A DNA stretch of 8,650 nucleotides, from NCBI GenBank assembly GCA_012963185.1, contig DTWD01000066.1:1-8650 (forward strand). Reading direction: 5' to 3'. The stretch is from Acidobacteriota bacterium (lineage in GTDB: Bacteria > Acidobacteriota > Vicinamibacteria > Vicinamibacterales > UBA8438). The position numbers were made by a program, and so were the translations under genes. The notes beneath the pieces are model-generated. The model made no database searches. It had not been told where the DNA came from and saw only the letters and a program-made list of their open reading frames with translations. Positions 1 to 6,196 of this stretch are shown here, piece by piece; the stretch's first letter is position 1; every line of letters begins with the position of its first letter.

Positions 1-290
1 ATATTGCCACCGGCTTCCGTCCGCTGCGCCTCTTCGTTCAGCAACCGTTCGTTTCGATCCACGGCTTCTTGCTCAACGTTCGCAGCTTCTTCCTCGGTCA
101 AAAACTCTTGGTCACCAAGACGTTCTGGCCGCTGAAATGGTGTTAATGTTGAGTTATTCCATACCCCACCAAGATCAGGATCGCCCCACGCCGTCCGGAG
201 TGGTGTCGACGATTGCGCGGTCGCCAGAGCTGACACCGACACCACCATCGCAGCAATCGTACATACGGTAACGAGATATCGATTACGCAT
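1..290 (-). CDS. Exported W-G-x-P-D-L-x-G-V-W family protein, copy 1 (N-terminal part only)
   Basis: This gene runs off the left edge; 96 codons are visible. ATG at 290 follows an AGGAGG site (296-301) at 5-nt spacing, so the start is firm. Residues 1-25 form a signal peptide (short basic start MRNR, hydrophobic core, A-T-A before Q26). The mature part opens with WGDPDLGGVW (about 35-44), then TPFQRPERLGDQEFLTEEE, then a charged Glu-rich helix. Copy 2 at 5128-6168 has the same order: WGHPNLQGIW, TPLERP, LGDQAFLSEEE. The two are clearly paralogous, and closer to each other than to copy 3. The function is unknown. Homologues are common in Acidobacteriota as exported hypothetical proteins (from memory). 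The conserved C-terminal core lies outside the window. It is divergent from the PQQ-like gene, separated by 118 bp. Confidence 0.85.
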   Translation of the reverse strand, partial: MRNRYLVTVCTIAAMVVSVSALATAQSSTPLRTAWGDPDLGGVWNNSTLTPFQRPERLGDQEFLTEEEAANVEQEAVDRNERLLNEEAQRTEAGGN

Positions 291-317
291 CAAAGCCTCC
301 TACTAACTAGACAACCA

Positions 318-346
318 ATAATGGACCCGCTTACGTTTCCGCGCAA
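318..346 (-). promoter_or_regulatory. Possible promoter of copy 1
   Basis: On the minus strand, TTGCGC (341-346) and CATTAT (318-323) are separated by exactly 17 bp and lie 28 bp upstream of the start at 290. They match the sigma-70 -35 and -10 hexamers at 3 of 6 and 4 of 6 positions. The spacing is ideal but the boxes are weak, so this is only a candidate. Confidence 0.3.
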
Positions 347-358
347 GGTCGAAGGTCG
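345..358 (+). repeat. Tandem AAGGTCG heptamer in the divergent intergenic region
   Basis: AAGGTCG occurs twice head to tail with no spacer (345-351 and 352-358). The pair sits where a -35 element would be expected for the perfect TATAAT at 367-372. It also touches the candidate -35 box of the divergent copy 1 gene. It could be an activator or repressor site acting on both genes. That function is inferred; only the repeat is seen. Confidence 0.5.
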
Positions 359-366
359 CAGGCACG

Positions 367-372
367 TATAAT
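367..372 (+). promoter_or_regulatory. Consensus -10 box for the PQQ-like propeller gene
   Basis: A perfect TATAAT lies 36 bp upstream of the preferred start at 409, implying a leader of roughly 30 nt. No recognisable -35 hexamer lies 16-18 bp upstream; that position is taken by the AAGGTCG tandem repeat. This pattern fits an activator-dependent promoter, but chance cannot be excluded for a single hexamer. Confidence 0.45.
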
Positions 373-397
373 CACGACCGACGTATCCACACCAATC

Positions 398-402
398 TGG
401 AG
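398..402 (+). promoter_or_regulatory. Ribosome binding site that favours the second ATG at 409
   Basis: TGGAG at 398-402 directly abuts the first in-frame ATG (403), too close to serve it. It lies 6 nt before the second ATG (409), which is a normal spacing. Translation therefore probably begins at 409. Confidence 0.55.
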
Positions 403-408
403 ATGCCC

Positions 409-1854
409 ATGCACGATGTGCCATTCAGTCAGCACGCAAAGGCGACATTCATAACGGTTCTCTGTGTCTTACTCAGTACAGCAGCACCACTGTCCGCCCA
501 AAATGAGAATTGGCCTTCCTTCCGTGGAGCCGATGCCCTCTCAACGACCGAAGACGATCCACGCTTGCCAACGTCCTGGAGTGCCACTGAAAACGTTGTT
601 TGGAAAGCACCGATCGAAGGGCTGGGCTGGTCGTCCCCGGTCATTTGGGGCAACCACATCTTTCTCACAACAGTTATTAGCGATGGTGAAATAGAAGAAC
701 CACGCATGGGTCTCTACTTTCCGTACGGGTCGCCAGAACCCTCTCCTGATTTCAGAGACCCTGAACCCGGCGAACTCATGGAACGAGAAGCCGACGTCCA
801 TCGTTGGTTGGTCTACGCCCTTGATTTCGACAGTGGTGATGTCCTCTGGACGTCGGAAGTGAATCGAGCAACGCCAAACTTTGACCGACATCTCAAGAAC
901 ACCTACGCGTCATCGACACCCGTGACAGATGGCAAACGTGTCTATGCCTATTTTGGAAACGTCGGTGTTTTCACCTTTGACATGGATGGCAACCAACTAT
1001 GGGAACAACGATTTGACGCGAGTGACACACGATTGGGTTGGGGACCAGCCGCATCACCCGTGCTGCATGACGACACCCTCTTTATTGTGAATGATACCGA
1101 TGACGATTCGTTTGTCGTTGCACTCGATGCCGAAACCGGTGAGGAACGCTGGCGACGTGACCGTGACGAAGGGACGAATTGGTCCACACCATTCGTCTGG
1201 CAAAACGAAATACGTACCGAACTGGTCACCACCGGCAGTGACCAGGTCCGGTCTTATGACCTAAATGGACAAGAACTCTGGAGATTTAGCGGCCTGAGCT
1301 CGATCACAATCCCGCAGCCATTTAGTGCACACGGCCTCCTGTATGTCACATCCGGCTACGTTGGTGACTCAACCCGCCCCGTCTACGCCATCAAGCCTGG
1401 TGCCACCGGAGACATCACGATCAACGACTCAGAGCAGCGAGACGACCATATCGCCTGGTTCGACGACACAGCGGGACCGTATCACCCGACGCCACTGGTC
1501 TATGGGGACTACTATTTCACACTTCAAGACCGTGGCTTCTTCACCGTGCACGATGCTCGAACGGGCGAGGAACTCTACTTCACGGAACAACAAATTCAGA
1601 CACAGGAAGTCCGACGGCGAGTTGCCCCCGGCGCAAATGGATTTACCGCTTCGCCATGGGCGTACAATGGCCGAATTTTTGTACTGAGTGAAGATGGCGA
1701 TACGTATGTTCTTGACAGCGAAAATAGCTTTCGCGTCCTGGCGACAAATTCGTTAGAGGAAGTTGCGATGTCGAGTCCGGCAATCGCGCGAGGCAACCTC
1801 TTTATACGAACACGGTCGCATCTCTGGCGCCTGACTGACCTCTCGCAAAACTAG
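409..1854 (+). CDS. Secreted PQQ-binding-like (BamB-type) beta-propeller protein
   Basis: The product is 481 aa from ATG 409; an ATG at 403 would add two residues but has no usable ribosome binding site. Residues 1-30 are a signal peptide ending L-S-A before Q31. The mature protein starts with WPSFRG (35-40), the usual opening of the secreted PQQ-like propellers of Acidobacteriota and Planctomycetes. PQQ-like blades recur throughout: D-F-D-S-G-D-V-L-W, D-M-D-G-N-Q-L-W, D-A-E-T-G-E-E-R-W, D-L-N-G-Q-E-L-W and D-A-R-T-G-E-E-L-Y, consistent with 7-8 blades. I do not see the catalytic and cytochrome modules of quinoprotein alcohol dehydrogenases. A periplasmic binding, scaffold or redox-cofactor role is therefore more likely than a classical PQQ dehydrogenase. 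It ends 8 bp from the convergent cupin gene. The fold is certain; the function is not. Confidence 0.88.
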   Translation: MHDVPFSQHAKATFITVLCVLLSTAAPLSAQNENWPSFRGADALSTTEDDPRLPTSWSATENVVWKAPIEGLGWSSPVIWGNHIFLTTVISDGEIEEPRMGLYFPYGSPEPSPDFRDPEPGELMEREADVHRWLVYALDFDSGDVLWTSEVNRATPNFDRHLKNTYASSTPVTDGKRVYAYFGNVGVFTFDMDGNQLWEQRFDASDTRLGWGPAASPVLHDDTLFIVNDTDDDSFVVALDAETGEERWRRDRDEGTNWSTPFVWQNEIRTELVTTGSDQVRSYDLNGQELWRFSGLSSITIPQPFSAHGLLYVTSGYVGDSTRPVYAIKPGATGDITINDSEQRDDHIAWFDDTAGPYHPTPLVYGDYYFTLQDRGFFTVHDARTGEELYFTEQQIQTQEVRRRVAPGANGFTASPWAYNGRIFVLSEDGDTYVLDSENSFRVLATNSLEEVAMSSPAIARGNLFIRTRSHLWRLTDLSQN

Positions 1855-1862
1855 GACATCGG

Positions 1863-2318
1863 TTACGGTTCGACAAAAAAGAAATCTGCTGGGCCGTCCC
1901 GACGAGCGAGAAGTACAACATCGGCATCATCCGGAACGCGCCATTCATGATGCGCTTTACCAGGAATAATGATGTAGCTTCCCTCAGTTGCCGTATGTTC
2001 CTCACCGTCAAGAGTGATACTCACTGTTCCCTGCAGGACCACCACCGTCTCAGTGTACGTATGCCAATGCATGACAAACTGCGAGCCCGCTGGAAACCGC
2101 GCAAGGTAGGTCGGTCCTCCAGTCTCTGGGTCTGTCGAAATTGGGGCATTTCGAATACCGACAGGAAACCCAGGCCGATCAGATGAGGGTGGCCCCCACT
2201 CGGCCTGTCGCCAGTCCAACACAAGTGGTTCGATGGACAAAGCAGTTTGTCCAACACTCTCTTGCGCTATTGCGACGCAGAAGAGCAAGACGACACAGGC
2301 TGTACAGCTTCGATTCAC
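1863..2318 (-). CDS. Small exported cupin-domain protein
   Basis: This is a 151-aa single-domain cupin starting at GTG 2318, with GAGG 6 nt upstream. Residues 1-24 form a short signal peptide (cleavage near G23/Q24). The cupin core is nearly canonical. Motif 1 has G78, H84-W-H86, E90 and G97 with the standard G-x5-H-x-H-x3-E-x6-G spacing. Motif 2 has G113-x5-P119 and H124, although the usual PxG glycine is lysine (K121). Three His and one Glu are thus available for a metal. Cupins of this size include dioxygenases, isomerases and sugar-binding proteins, and I cannot choose among them. It lies 27 bp downstream of the PAL-like gene on the same strand and is probably cotranscribed. The extracytoplasmic location is notable for this fold. 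Confidence 0.85.
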   Translation of the reverse strand: MNRSCTACVVLLFCVAIAQESVGQTALSIEPLVLDWRQAEWGPPSSDRPGFPVGIRNAPISTDPETGGPTYLARFPAGSQFVMHWHTYTETVVVLQGTVSITLDGEEHTATEGSYIIIPGKAHHEWRVPDDADVVLLARRDGPADFFFVEP

Positions 2319-2324
2319 CTTCGC

Positions 2325-2341
2325 CTCGTAACGACCACGAG
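2325..2341 (-). promoter_or_regulatory. Small hairpin overlapping the cupin ribosome binding site
   Basis: CTCGT (2325-2329) and ACGAG (2337-2341) can pair around a 7-nt loop, AACGACC on the plus strand. In the minus-strand transcript this stem covers part of the GAGG site for the GTG at 2318. It could limit cupin translation until ribosomes leaving the upstream gene open it. The stem is only 5 bp, so the effect is speculative. Confidence 0.25.
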
Positions 2342-2345
2342 AGAC

Positions 2346-3245
2346 CTATTTCTTCACGTATTTATGGAGCTCGGGCCTCACAGTATCTGCGACGTAGATA
2401 TCGCCATCTGGCGACATCGTCATGTAGTGTGCCTCGCCAAACTCTCCAAGCCCTTTACCCGGTTGCCCATTCGCACCAAGCACTTTTCCATTTTCATCGA
2501 GTTTGAGAATTTCGCCAGCAAAACCACTGACCATATACATCTGCCCATCAGCGTCAATAAAGAGCCCACACGGTAACCCTTTGTAAGCCCATTCCTTGAC
2601 GTAGGTTCCTTCGCTATCGAAAATCTGAACGCGACGATTTTGGCGGTCGGCCACGTAAACCAAACCATCGGCATCGACAACAATTGAATGCGGTGTGTCA
2701 AACTGGCTCGGTCCAGTGCCCAGTTCTCCCCACGATTTCATCAGTGAACCATCGCTCGCAAACTTCAATACTCGCGGTACGCCCTGCCCATGACCAACAA
2801 GCACAAAGATCTCGTCTTCTAACCCCACATACAAGTCAGTGGGTTCTTCCAGAAGAGGCGTGTCGTCTGGAGTGATCGTCAATAGCACTTCGCCGTCGGG
2901 ATTCATTTTTCGAATCGTGTCGCCATTGACATCCGTCGTCCAGATATGGCCTTCCCGATCGATGCGCATCCCATGCGGTCGGTCGTACTGTCCCTGACCC
3001 CATGCTCGAACAAAACTACCATCGGGGTTGAATTCCATCAAAGGATTTGGTCCACGATTAAAGACCAGTATCTTGTTGGTCGAGGTCCATCCGACACTCG
3101 ACGGCGCACCCATTTCAACATCATCCGGAATCTCGAGGCCATGCGGGACCGGGCGGTACCCAAGATCCGGGGCATCCTCCATCTGCGCCGGGTCCGGCGC
3201 TGTCAAAATTTGGAGTGCCACGAGGAAGAGTGTAAAAACGCGCAT
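2346..3245 (-). CDS. Exported NHL-repeat beta-propeller, peptidyl-hydroxyglycine alpha-amidating lyase (PAL)-like
   Basis: The product is 299 aa. ATG 3245 is chosen because AAAGGAG (3251-3257) lies 5 nt before it and a signal peptide begins there (MRVFTLFLVALQ, cleavage near A20). Upstream in-frame starts lack both. After L-G-Y-R-P-V-P come NHL blades with repeated P-D-G and D-x-D-G turns and V-A-D or T-T-D strand ends, consistent with a six-bladed propeller. It resembles PAL, which releases glyoxylate from peptidyl-hydroxyglycine using Zn2+. His91 (R-P-H-G), His186 (T-P-H-S) and His273 (A-H-Y) fit the three PAL zinc ligands. Arg64 (F-N-R-G) and Arg201 (A-D-R-Q-N) fit its active-site arginines. 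The PAL catalytic Tyr position appears to be His152 (V-G-H-G). Residue matching is from memory. It leads the unit with the cupin. Its substrate is unknown. Confidence 0.85.
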   Translation of the reverse strand: MRVFTLFLVALQILTAPDPAQMEDAPDLGYRPVPHGLEIPDDVEMGAPSSVGWTSTNKILVFNRGPNPLMEFNPDGSFVRAWGQGQYDRPHGMRIDREGHIWTTDVNGDTIRKMNPDGEVLLTITPDDTPLLEEPTDLYVGLEDEIFVLVGHGQGVPRVLKFASDGSLMKSWGELGTGPSQFDTPHSIVVDADGLVYVADRQNRRVQIFDSEGTYVKEWAYKGLPCGLFIDADGQMYMVSGFAGEILKLDENGKVLGANGQPGKGLGEFGEAHYMTMSPDGDIYVADTVRPELHKYVKK

Positions 3246-3250
3246 AGGAT

Positions 3251-3257
3251 CTCCTTT
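3251..3257 (-). promoter_or_regulatory. Strong ribosome binding site deciding the PAL-like start
   Basis: AAAGGAG on the minus strand lies 5 nt before ATG 3245. It supports this start over the frame's first Met at 3371, which would add 42 residues of non-signal sequence read through the hairpin region. Confidence 0.7.
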
Positions 3258-3274
3258 GTGAACCCCCATTGTGG

Positions 3275-3286
3275 GTGGGATCCCAC
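3275..3286. repeat. Perfect 12-bp palindrome in the PAL-like leader
   Basis: GTGGGATCCCAC is a perfect palindrome centred 35 bp upstream of the start at 3245. It could be a dimeric repressor operator or a small cruciform. No second copy was noticed in the window. Only the symmetry is observed; the role is inferred. Confidence 0.45.
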
Positions 3287-3304
3287 GTAGTTGCAAGTCT
3301 GACC

Positions 3305-3345
3305 CGCAGGAAATACCACCCATAGACCGGAGGTGGCTTCCTGCG
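3305..3345. repeat. Strong imperfect hairpin in the 226-bp gap between esterase and PAL-like genes
   Basis: CGCAGGAA (3305-3312) pairs with TTCCTGCG (3338-3345). After a small internal loop, CCACC (3316-3320) pairs with GGTGG (3332-3336) around an 11-nt loop. No T-tract follows on either strand, so it is not a standard intrinsic terminator. It may be an RNA structure in the leader of the PAL-like/cupin unit, or a 3' stabiliser of the esterase message. The rest of 3246-3471 contains no convincing gene and no clear promoter. Confidence 0.5.
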
Positions 3346-3471
3346 CTCGCGATACTCACCGGAACAAACATATGGCCGCCAAGTGCGCCCGCAACCCTCT
3401 ACGAGTTGTACAGTCGGTGGCAGCTCGAGTTTTGAATTTTCCGGTGTGGTTACAACGTCTCCGACTGTTTG

Positions 3472-5082
3472 CTACTCAAAAAGATCGAGCTTTGCTTTTC
3501 GAATCTCGTGACTGACCTGGATTTGCGAACCGAATTCAAGCCACGGGTCAGTTGCCGACTCATAGCGTGGCCACGTAGGCAGGCCCTCGCCGTTCGGGTT
3601 TCCCGTCTTGGCAAAATTAACCCAAAAGGCACTCATCGTTTCAGAAATCTCATGGTCCCAATCGGTCCAACCAACACCGACCAACCGCGTATTTCCAAAT
3701 GCATAAGCGAGGTCACCTGAGTGGTACGCCCCATAACCGGTAGGGCCATCAGGCATATCGATTGCTGCACGCTCAGGCACATAAATCCGAAACACGGGAG
3801 GCGCATGGCGGAAAAAATAAAGGTAAGCATCATTGTCATTCGCTTCAACTGCCCGAGCCCACGTTCGCATCTCCCACACAAAACTTCGATCAGCCCGTAT
3901 GGCCTGCGCTCCCCACTTGGTCGATCTATCGATGTCATCCTTATAGGCAGCCAGCACCGCGTCTGTCCGTTCTCCATGCTGCTGACCGAGCAACGATACC
4001 AATTCGCCATACTCACGAAGTGGAGTATCGGCGTACAGGGTCGTGCCTTCATTCGCCATCGCTCCGACAATCACTGGCACGTTGTTATGTTCACCTGCCG
4101 CGACAATCGCAGACGCAGGCTTCGGCATAAACCAACCATCGACGATCGCGCCAGAACCAAGACTTGAATCGAGAATGACAGACGCATCGAGTGCCCGCAG
4201 TGCATCCAATGCGTCAACATCATCCCCATCAACCCCAAGTTCGCTTGCCGCGACAAGACCATCACTGTGCGCAGCCTCAAGGTCCGGACGTCCCCCACGA
4301 AAACATCCGCCCGAATGACCGATCGCTTTGTGGAAGAGTCCACGAGCCAACGGGGAGGTCATCAGATAACAGACACTCCACGATCCGGCTGACTGCCCGA
4401 AAATGGTCACATTGTTCTCATCGCCACCAAACGCGGCAATGTTGTCTCGCACCCATTCGAGCGCGGCAACCTTATCAAGAAGTCCATAGTTCCCAGATGA
4501 CTCGTGTGGTGATTCCGCGGACAAAGCTGGATGTGCTAAGAACCCAAAAGGACCGAGGCGATAGTTGATGCTAACAAGCACCACGCCCTTCTTTGCGAGC
4601 GCCGTGCCATCAAAAACCTGTGCACTCCCCCAACCACCGGTGTGGCCACCACCATGAAACCACACCATGACAGGACGAGAGTCAGACACCTCCTCAGCGG
4701 CTGTCCACACATTGAGATAGAGACAGTCCTCGTTACGATCGAGGTTCCCACGGGTGTAGACCGAGGTGTCTGGTGTCAGTTGCTGCCAACAGGCGGGCCC
4801 AAAGTCAGTGGCAGCCCGTGTGCCTTGCCACGACTCAGCCGTAACTGGCGGCTGCCAGCGGCGTCCACCAATAGGGGCTTCAGCATAAGGTATGCCGCGA
4901 AAAACACGCACACTGCTGCCATCCTCGACCCATTCACCCCTGAGCAAGCCCGGGCGGATCTCAACTACCACCGCGGCATCACCTTCAGGTGTGTCTGTCG
5001 CAGACCCGTTTTGACCACAAGCAGAGACAGTCAACATAGCAACACATATGTGCACCGTTAGCAATGTCTGGTTTCGACACAT
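3472..5082 (-). CDS. Type-B carboxylesterase, predicted lipoprotein
   Basis: The product is 536 aa, about the family's usual length. ATG 5082 is preferred because GGGGAG (5088-5093) sits 5 nt upstream; a GTG at 5088 lies inside that site. The signal peptide ends in a lipobox, V-S-A-C22, so the enzyme is probably membrane-anchored and periplasmic or surface-exposed. The alpha/beta-hydrolase landmarks are all present: R-G-I-P-Y-A (62-67), E-D-C-L-Y-L-N-V (118-125), oxyanion hole H-G-G-G (143-146), nucleophile elbow G-Q-S-A-G with Ser231, acid Glu345 (A-N-E-G) and His454 (Y-H-S-G-D-L). Cys98 and Cys120 match the disulfide typical of the family. Gln replaces the common Glu in GESAG, which also occurs in active bacterial relatives. 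It should hydrolyse carboxylic esters; the natural substrate is unknown. It sits 45 bp behind copy 2, with a terminator between them. Confidence 0.93.
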   Translation of the reverse strand: MCRNQTLLTVHICVAMLTVSACGQNGSATDTPEGDAAVVVEIRPGLLRGEWVEDGSSVRVFRGIPYAEAPIGGRRWQPPVTAESWQGTRAATDFGPACWQQLTPDTSVYTRGNLDRNEDCLYLNVWTAAEEVSDSRPVMVWFHGGGHTGGWGSAQVFDGTALAKKGVVLVSINYRLGPFGFLAHPALSAESPHESSGNYGLLDKVAALEWVRDNIAAFGGDENNVTIFGQSAGSWSVCYLMTSPLARGLFHKAIGHSGGCFRGGRPDLEAAHSDGLVAASELGVDGDDVDALDALRALDASVILDSSLGSGAIVDGWFMPKPASAIVAAGEHNNVPVIVGAMANEGTTLYADTPLREYGELVSLLGQQHGERTDAVLAAYKDDIDRSTKWGAQAIRADRSFVWEMRTWARAVEANDNDAYLYFFRHAPPVFRIYVPERAAIDMPDGPTGYGAYHSGDLAYAFGNTRLVGVGWTDWDHEISETMSAFWVNFAKTGNPNGEGLPTWPRYESATDPWLEFGSQIQVSHEIRKAKLDLFE

Positions 5083-5087
5083 AAACA

Positions 5088-5093
5088 CTCCCC
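5088..5093 (-). promoter_or_regulatory. Ribosome binding site deciding the esterase start
   Basis: GGGGAG on the minus strand lies 5 nt before ATG 5082. It overlaps the alternative in-frame GTG at 5086-5088, so that GTG is unlikely to be the start. Confidence 0.6.
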
Positions 5094-5116
5094 AACAATC
5101 GGCAGGCTAGACTGTT

Positions 5117-5145
5117 AAAAAAAGCTGCTAACGACCAGCAGCTTT
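5117..5145 (-). terminator. Intrinsic terminator overlapping the stop codon of copy 2
   Basis: On the minus strand, AAAGCTGCT (from 5145-5137) and AGCAGCTTT (from 5129-5121) form a perfect 9-bp stem around a 7-nt loop. A run of seven T residues follows (5123-5117, the first three shared with the stem). The last codons and the TAG of copy 2 lie inside the hairpin. It should stop transcripts coming from the sulfatase-like and copy 2 genes. The esterase start lies only about 35 bp beyond it, so the esterase needs read-through or a promoter inside copy 2. Confidence 0.85.
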
Positions 5146-6168
5146 GTCGAGATTCCTCGCAACTTCCAAAATGTGCCGAATATCATAGTTGCCTTCGTGA
5201 CAGGCATATTCATAAAGAGGCCCCTCACGCTTCATTAAAGGAAATTCGGCGCTCCATGGCCGTACCCACGTTGTTTTATCGTCGACCGTAAATTCGTAAC
5301 GAATAGTGTCGTTATCCGTTCTGGTAAAACGCTCCACGACGTGCAGACCGACATTGGCTCCGTTGAACGTAACCTTCTCATTGAAATTAATCGTCTCCAC
5401 AACCAGCGTGTCATCTTCCCAACGTCCCACCGAGTCACCTGGCCACTGGCGAATTTTCGATGAAAGATGTGGTCGCCCGTCGAGTGGCACGATACGAACT
5501 TTATTAGCACGCATCTCCTGCATAATGACCACGTGGTCTTCGGTCTGAAAGATCTGAATCAGGTCGTTGTATGAGGCCGGAAGCATTGGTGGCCCCTCGT
5601 GCCGCCACGCCAAACAGCGTTCCTGCAACGTACGGGTTTGGTGGCTGGCAAATGACGGTGAAGAAATGTTGTAGACCAACCATCGGCTCTCCTGCTGCCG
5701 CATCGCTTCGCGTTCCCTCGCCGCAGCAAGAAGTGCGGGAATCCTTCCGTCTGGCGGATCGACAATTAGTGATGTTCGTGTGGTCGTCAGTTGACGGGGT
5801 TGTTCTTCTCGTAACCAGACTGAATTGTCGTAGTGAATATTTTCCTGACTTTGCTGTGTTCGCTCGATGCGTTCTTCCTTAGAATCAGCCGCTAGCACGC
5901 TACGGGCCCGTAACGGGTCAACTCCTTCTTCAGTTAATAACTCATTTAGAGACGCCAGTTCTTCTTCAGACAAAAAAGCCTGATCGCCCAAATTGTCAGG
6001 GCGTTCCAGTGGGGTATACGTCGAACTTGTCCAAATTCCCTGTAGGTTAGGATGTCCCCACGACGTTCGACTTCCCGGATCATTTATTGACTGACCGAAT
6101 ACCGGAAACGCCATCAGTATTAGCGGCAACGCCATCGCTATCGCGAACACCTTCTGTCGTCGACTCAT
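5128..6168 (-). CDS. Exported W-G-x-P-x-L-x-G-I-W family protein, copy 2 (complete)
   Basis: The product is 346 aa. ATG 6168 is chosen because GGAGG (6174-6178) lies 5 nt upstream and a signal peptide starts there (MSRRQ, hydrophobic core, cleavage near G25/Q26). A longer form from 6216 would overlap the upstream gene. After WGHPNLQGIW (37-46) and T-P-L-E-R-P come an Asp/Glu/Arg-rich helical stretch (about 65-160) and a conserved beta-rich core (about 185-332). The core contains Cys185, G-R-W-E-D-D-T-L-V-V (248-257), V-E-R-F-T (278-282), R-P-W (303-305), and E-Y-A-C323-H-E ending at His332. Copy 3 has the same core order and nearly the same Cys-Cys spacing. No catalytic function is established that I know of. 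It lies 28 bp behind the sulfatase-like gene and probably shares its transcript. Confidence 0.88.
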   Translation of the reverse strand: MSRRQKVFAIAMALPLILMAFPVFGQSINDPGSRTSWGHPNLQGIWTSSTYTPLERPDNLGDQAFLSEEELASLNELLTEEGVDPLRARSVLAADSKEERIERTQQSQENIHYDNSVWLREEQPRQLTTTRTSLIVDPPDGRIPALLAAAREREAMRQQESRWLVYNISSPSFASHQTRTLQERCLAWRHEGPPMLPASYNDLIQIFQTEDHVVIMQEMRANKVRIVPLDGRPHLSSKIRQWPGDSVGRWEDDTLVVETINFNEKVTFNGANVGLHVVERFTRTDNDTIRYEFTVDDKTTWVRPWSAEFPLMKREGPLYEYACHEGNYDIRHILEVARNLDKAAGR

Positions 6169-6173
6169 CGCCA

Positions 6174-6178
6174 CCTCC
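6174..6178 (-). promoter_or_regulatory. Ribosome binding site deciding the copy 2 start
   Basis: GGAGG on the minus strand lies 5 nt before ATG 6168, just where the signal peptide begins. The longer alternative from 6216 lacks this support. Confidence 0.7.
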
Positions 6179-6196
6179 ATACTAATGAGTACAGCT

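Noticed and set aside
409..1854. Classical PQQ-dependent alcohol or glucose dehydrogenase
   Set aside because: The protein is shorter than those enzymes, and I see neither a cytochrome c CxxCH motif nor recognisable catalytic segments. Only the PQQ-like blade repeats are supported.
3246..3371. N-terminal extension of the PAL-like gene from Met at 3371
   Set aside because: The extra 42 residues show no signal peptide and cross the hairpin and palindrome. A strong ribosome binding site and signal peptide mark the start at 3245.
3405..3468. Distant inverted repeat ACAGTCGG (3410-3417) / CCGACTGT (3461-3468) after the esterase stop
   Set aside because: The arms are only 8 bp with a 43-nt loop and no T-tract, so it is not a credible terminator. 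It could arise by chance.
3333..3515. Plus-strand 60-codon open frame across the 226-bp gap
   Set aside because: It overlaps the end of the esterase on the opposite strand, lacks a ribosome binding site, and its translation has no recognisable features.
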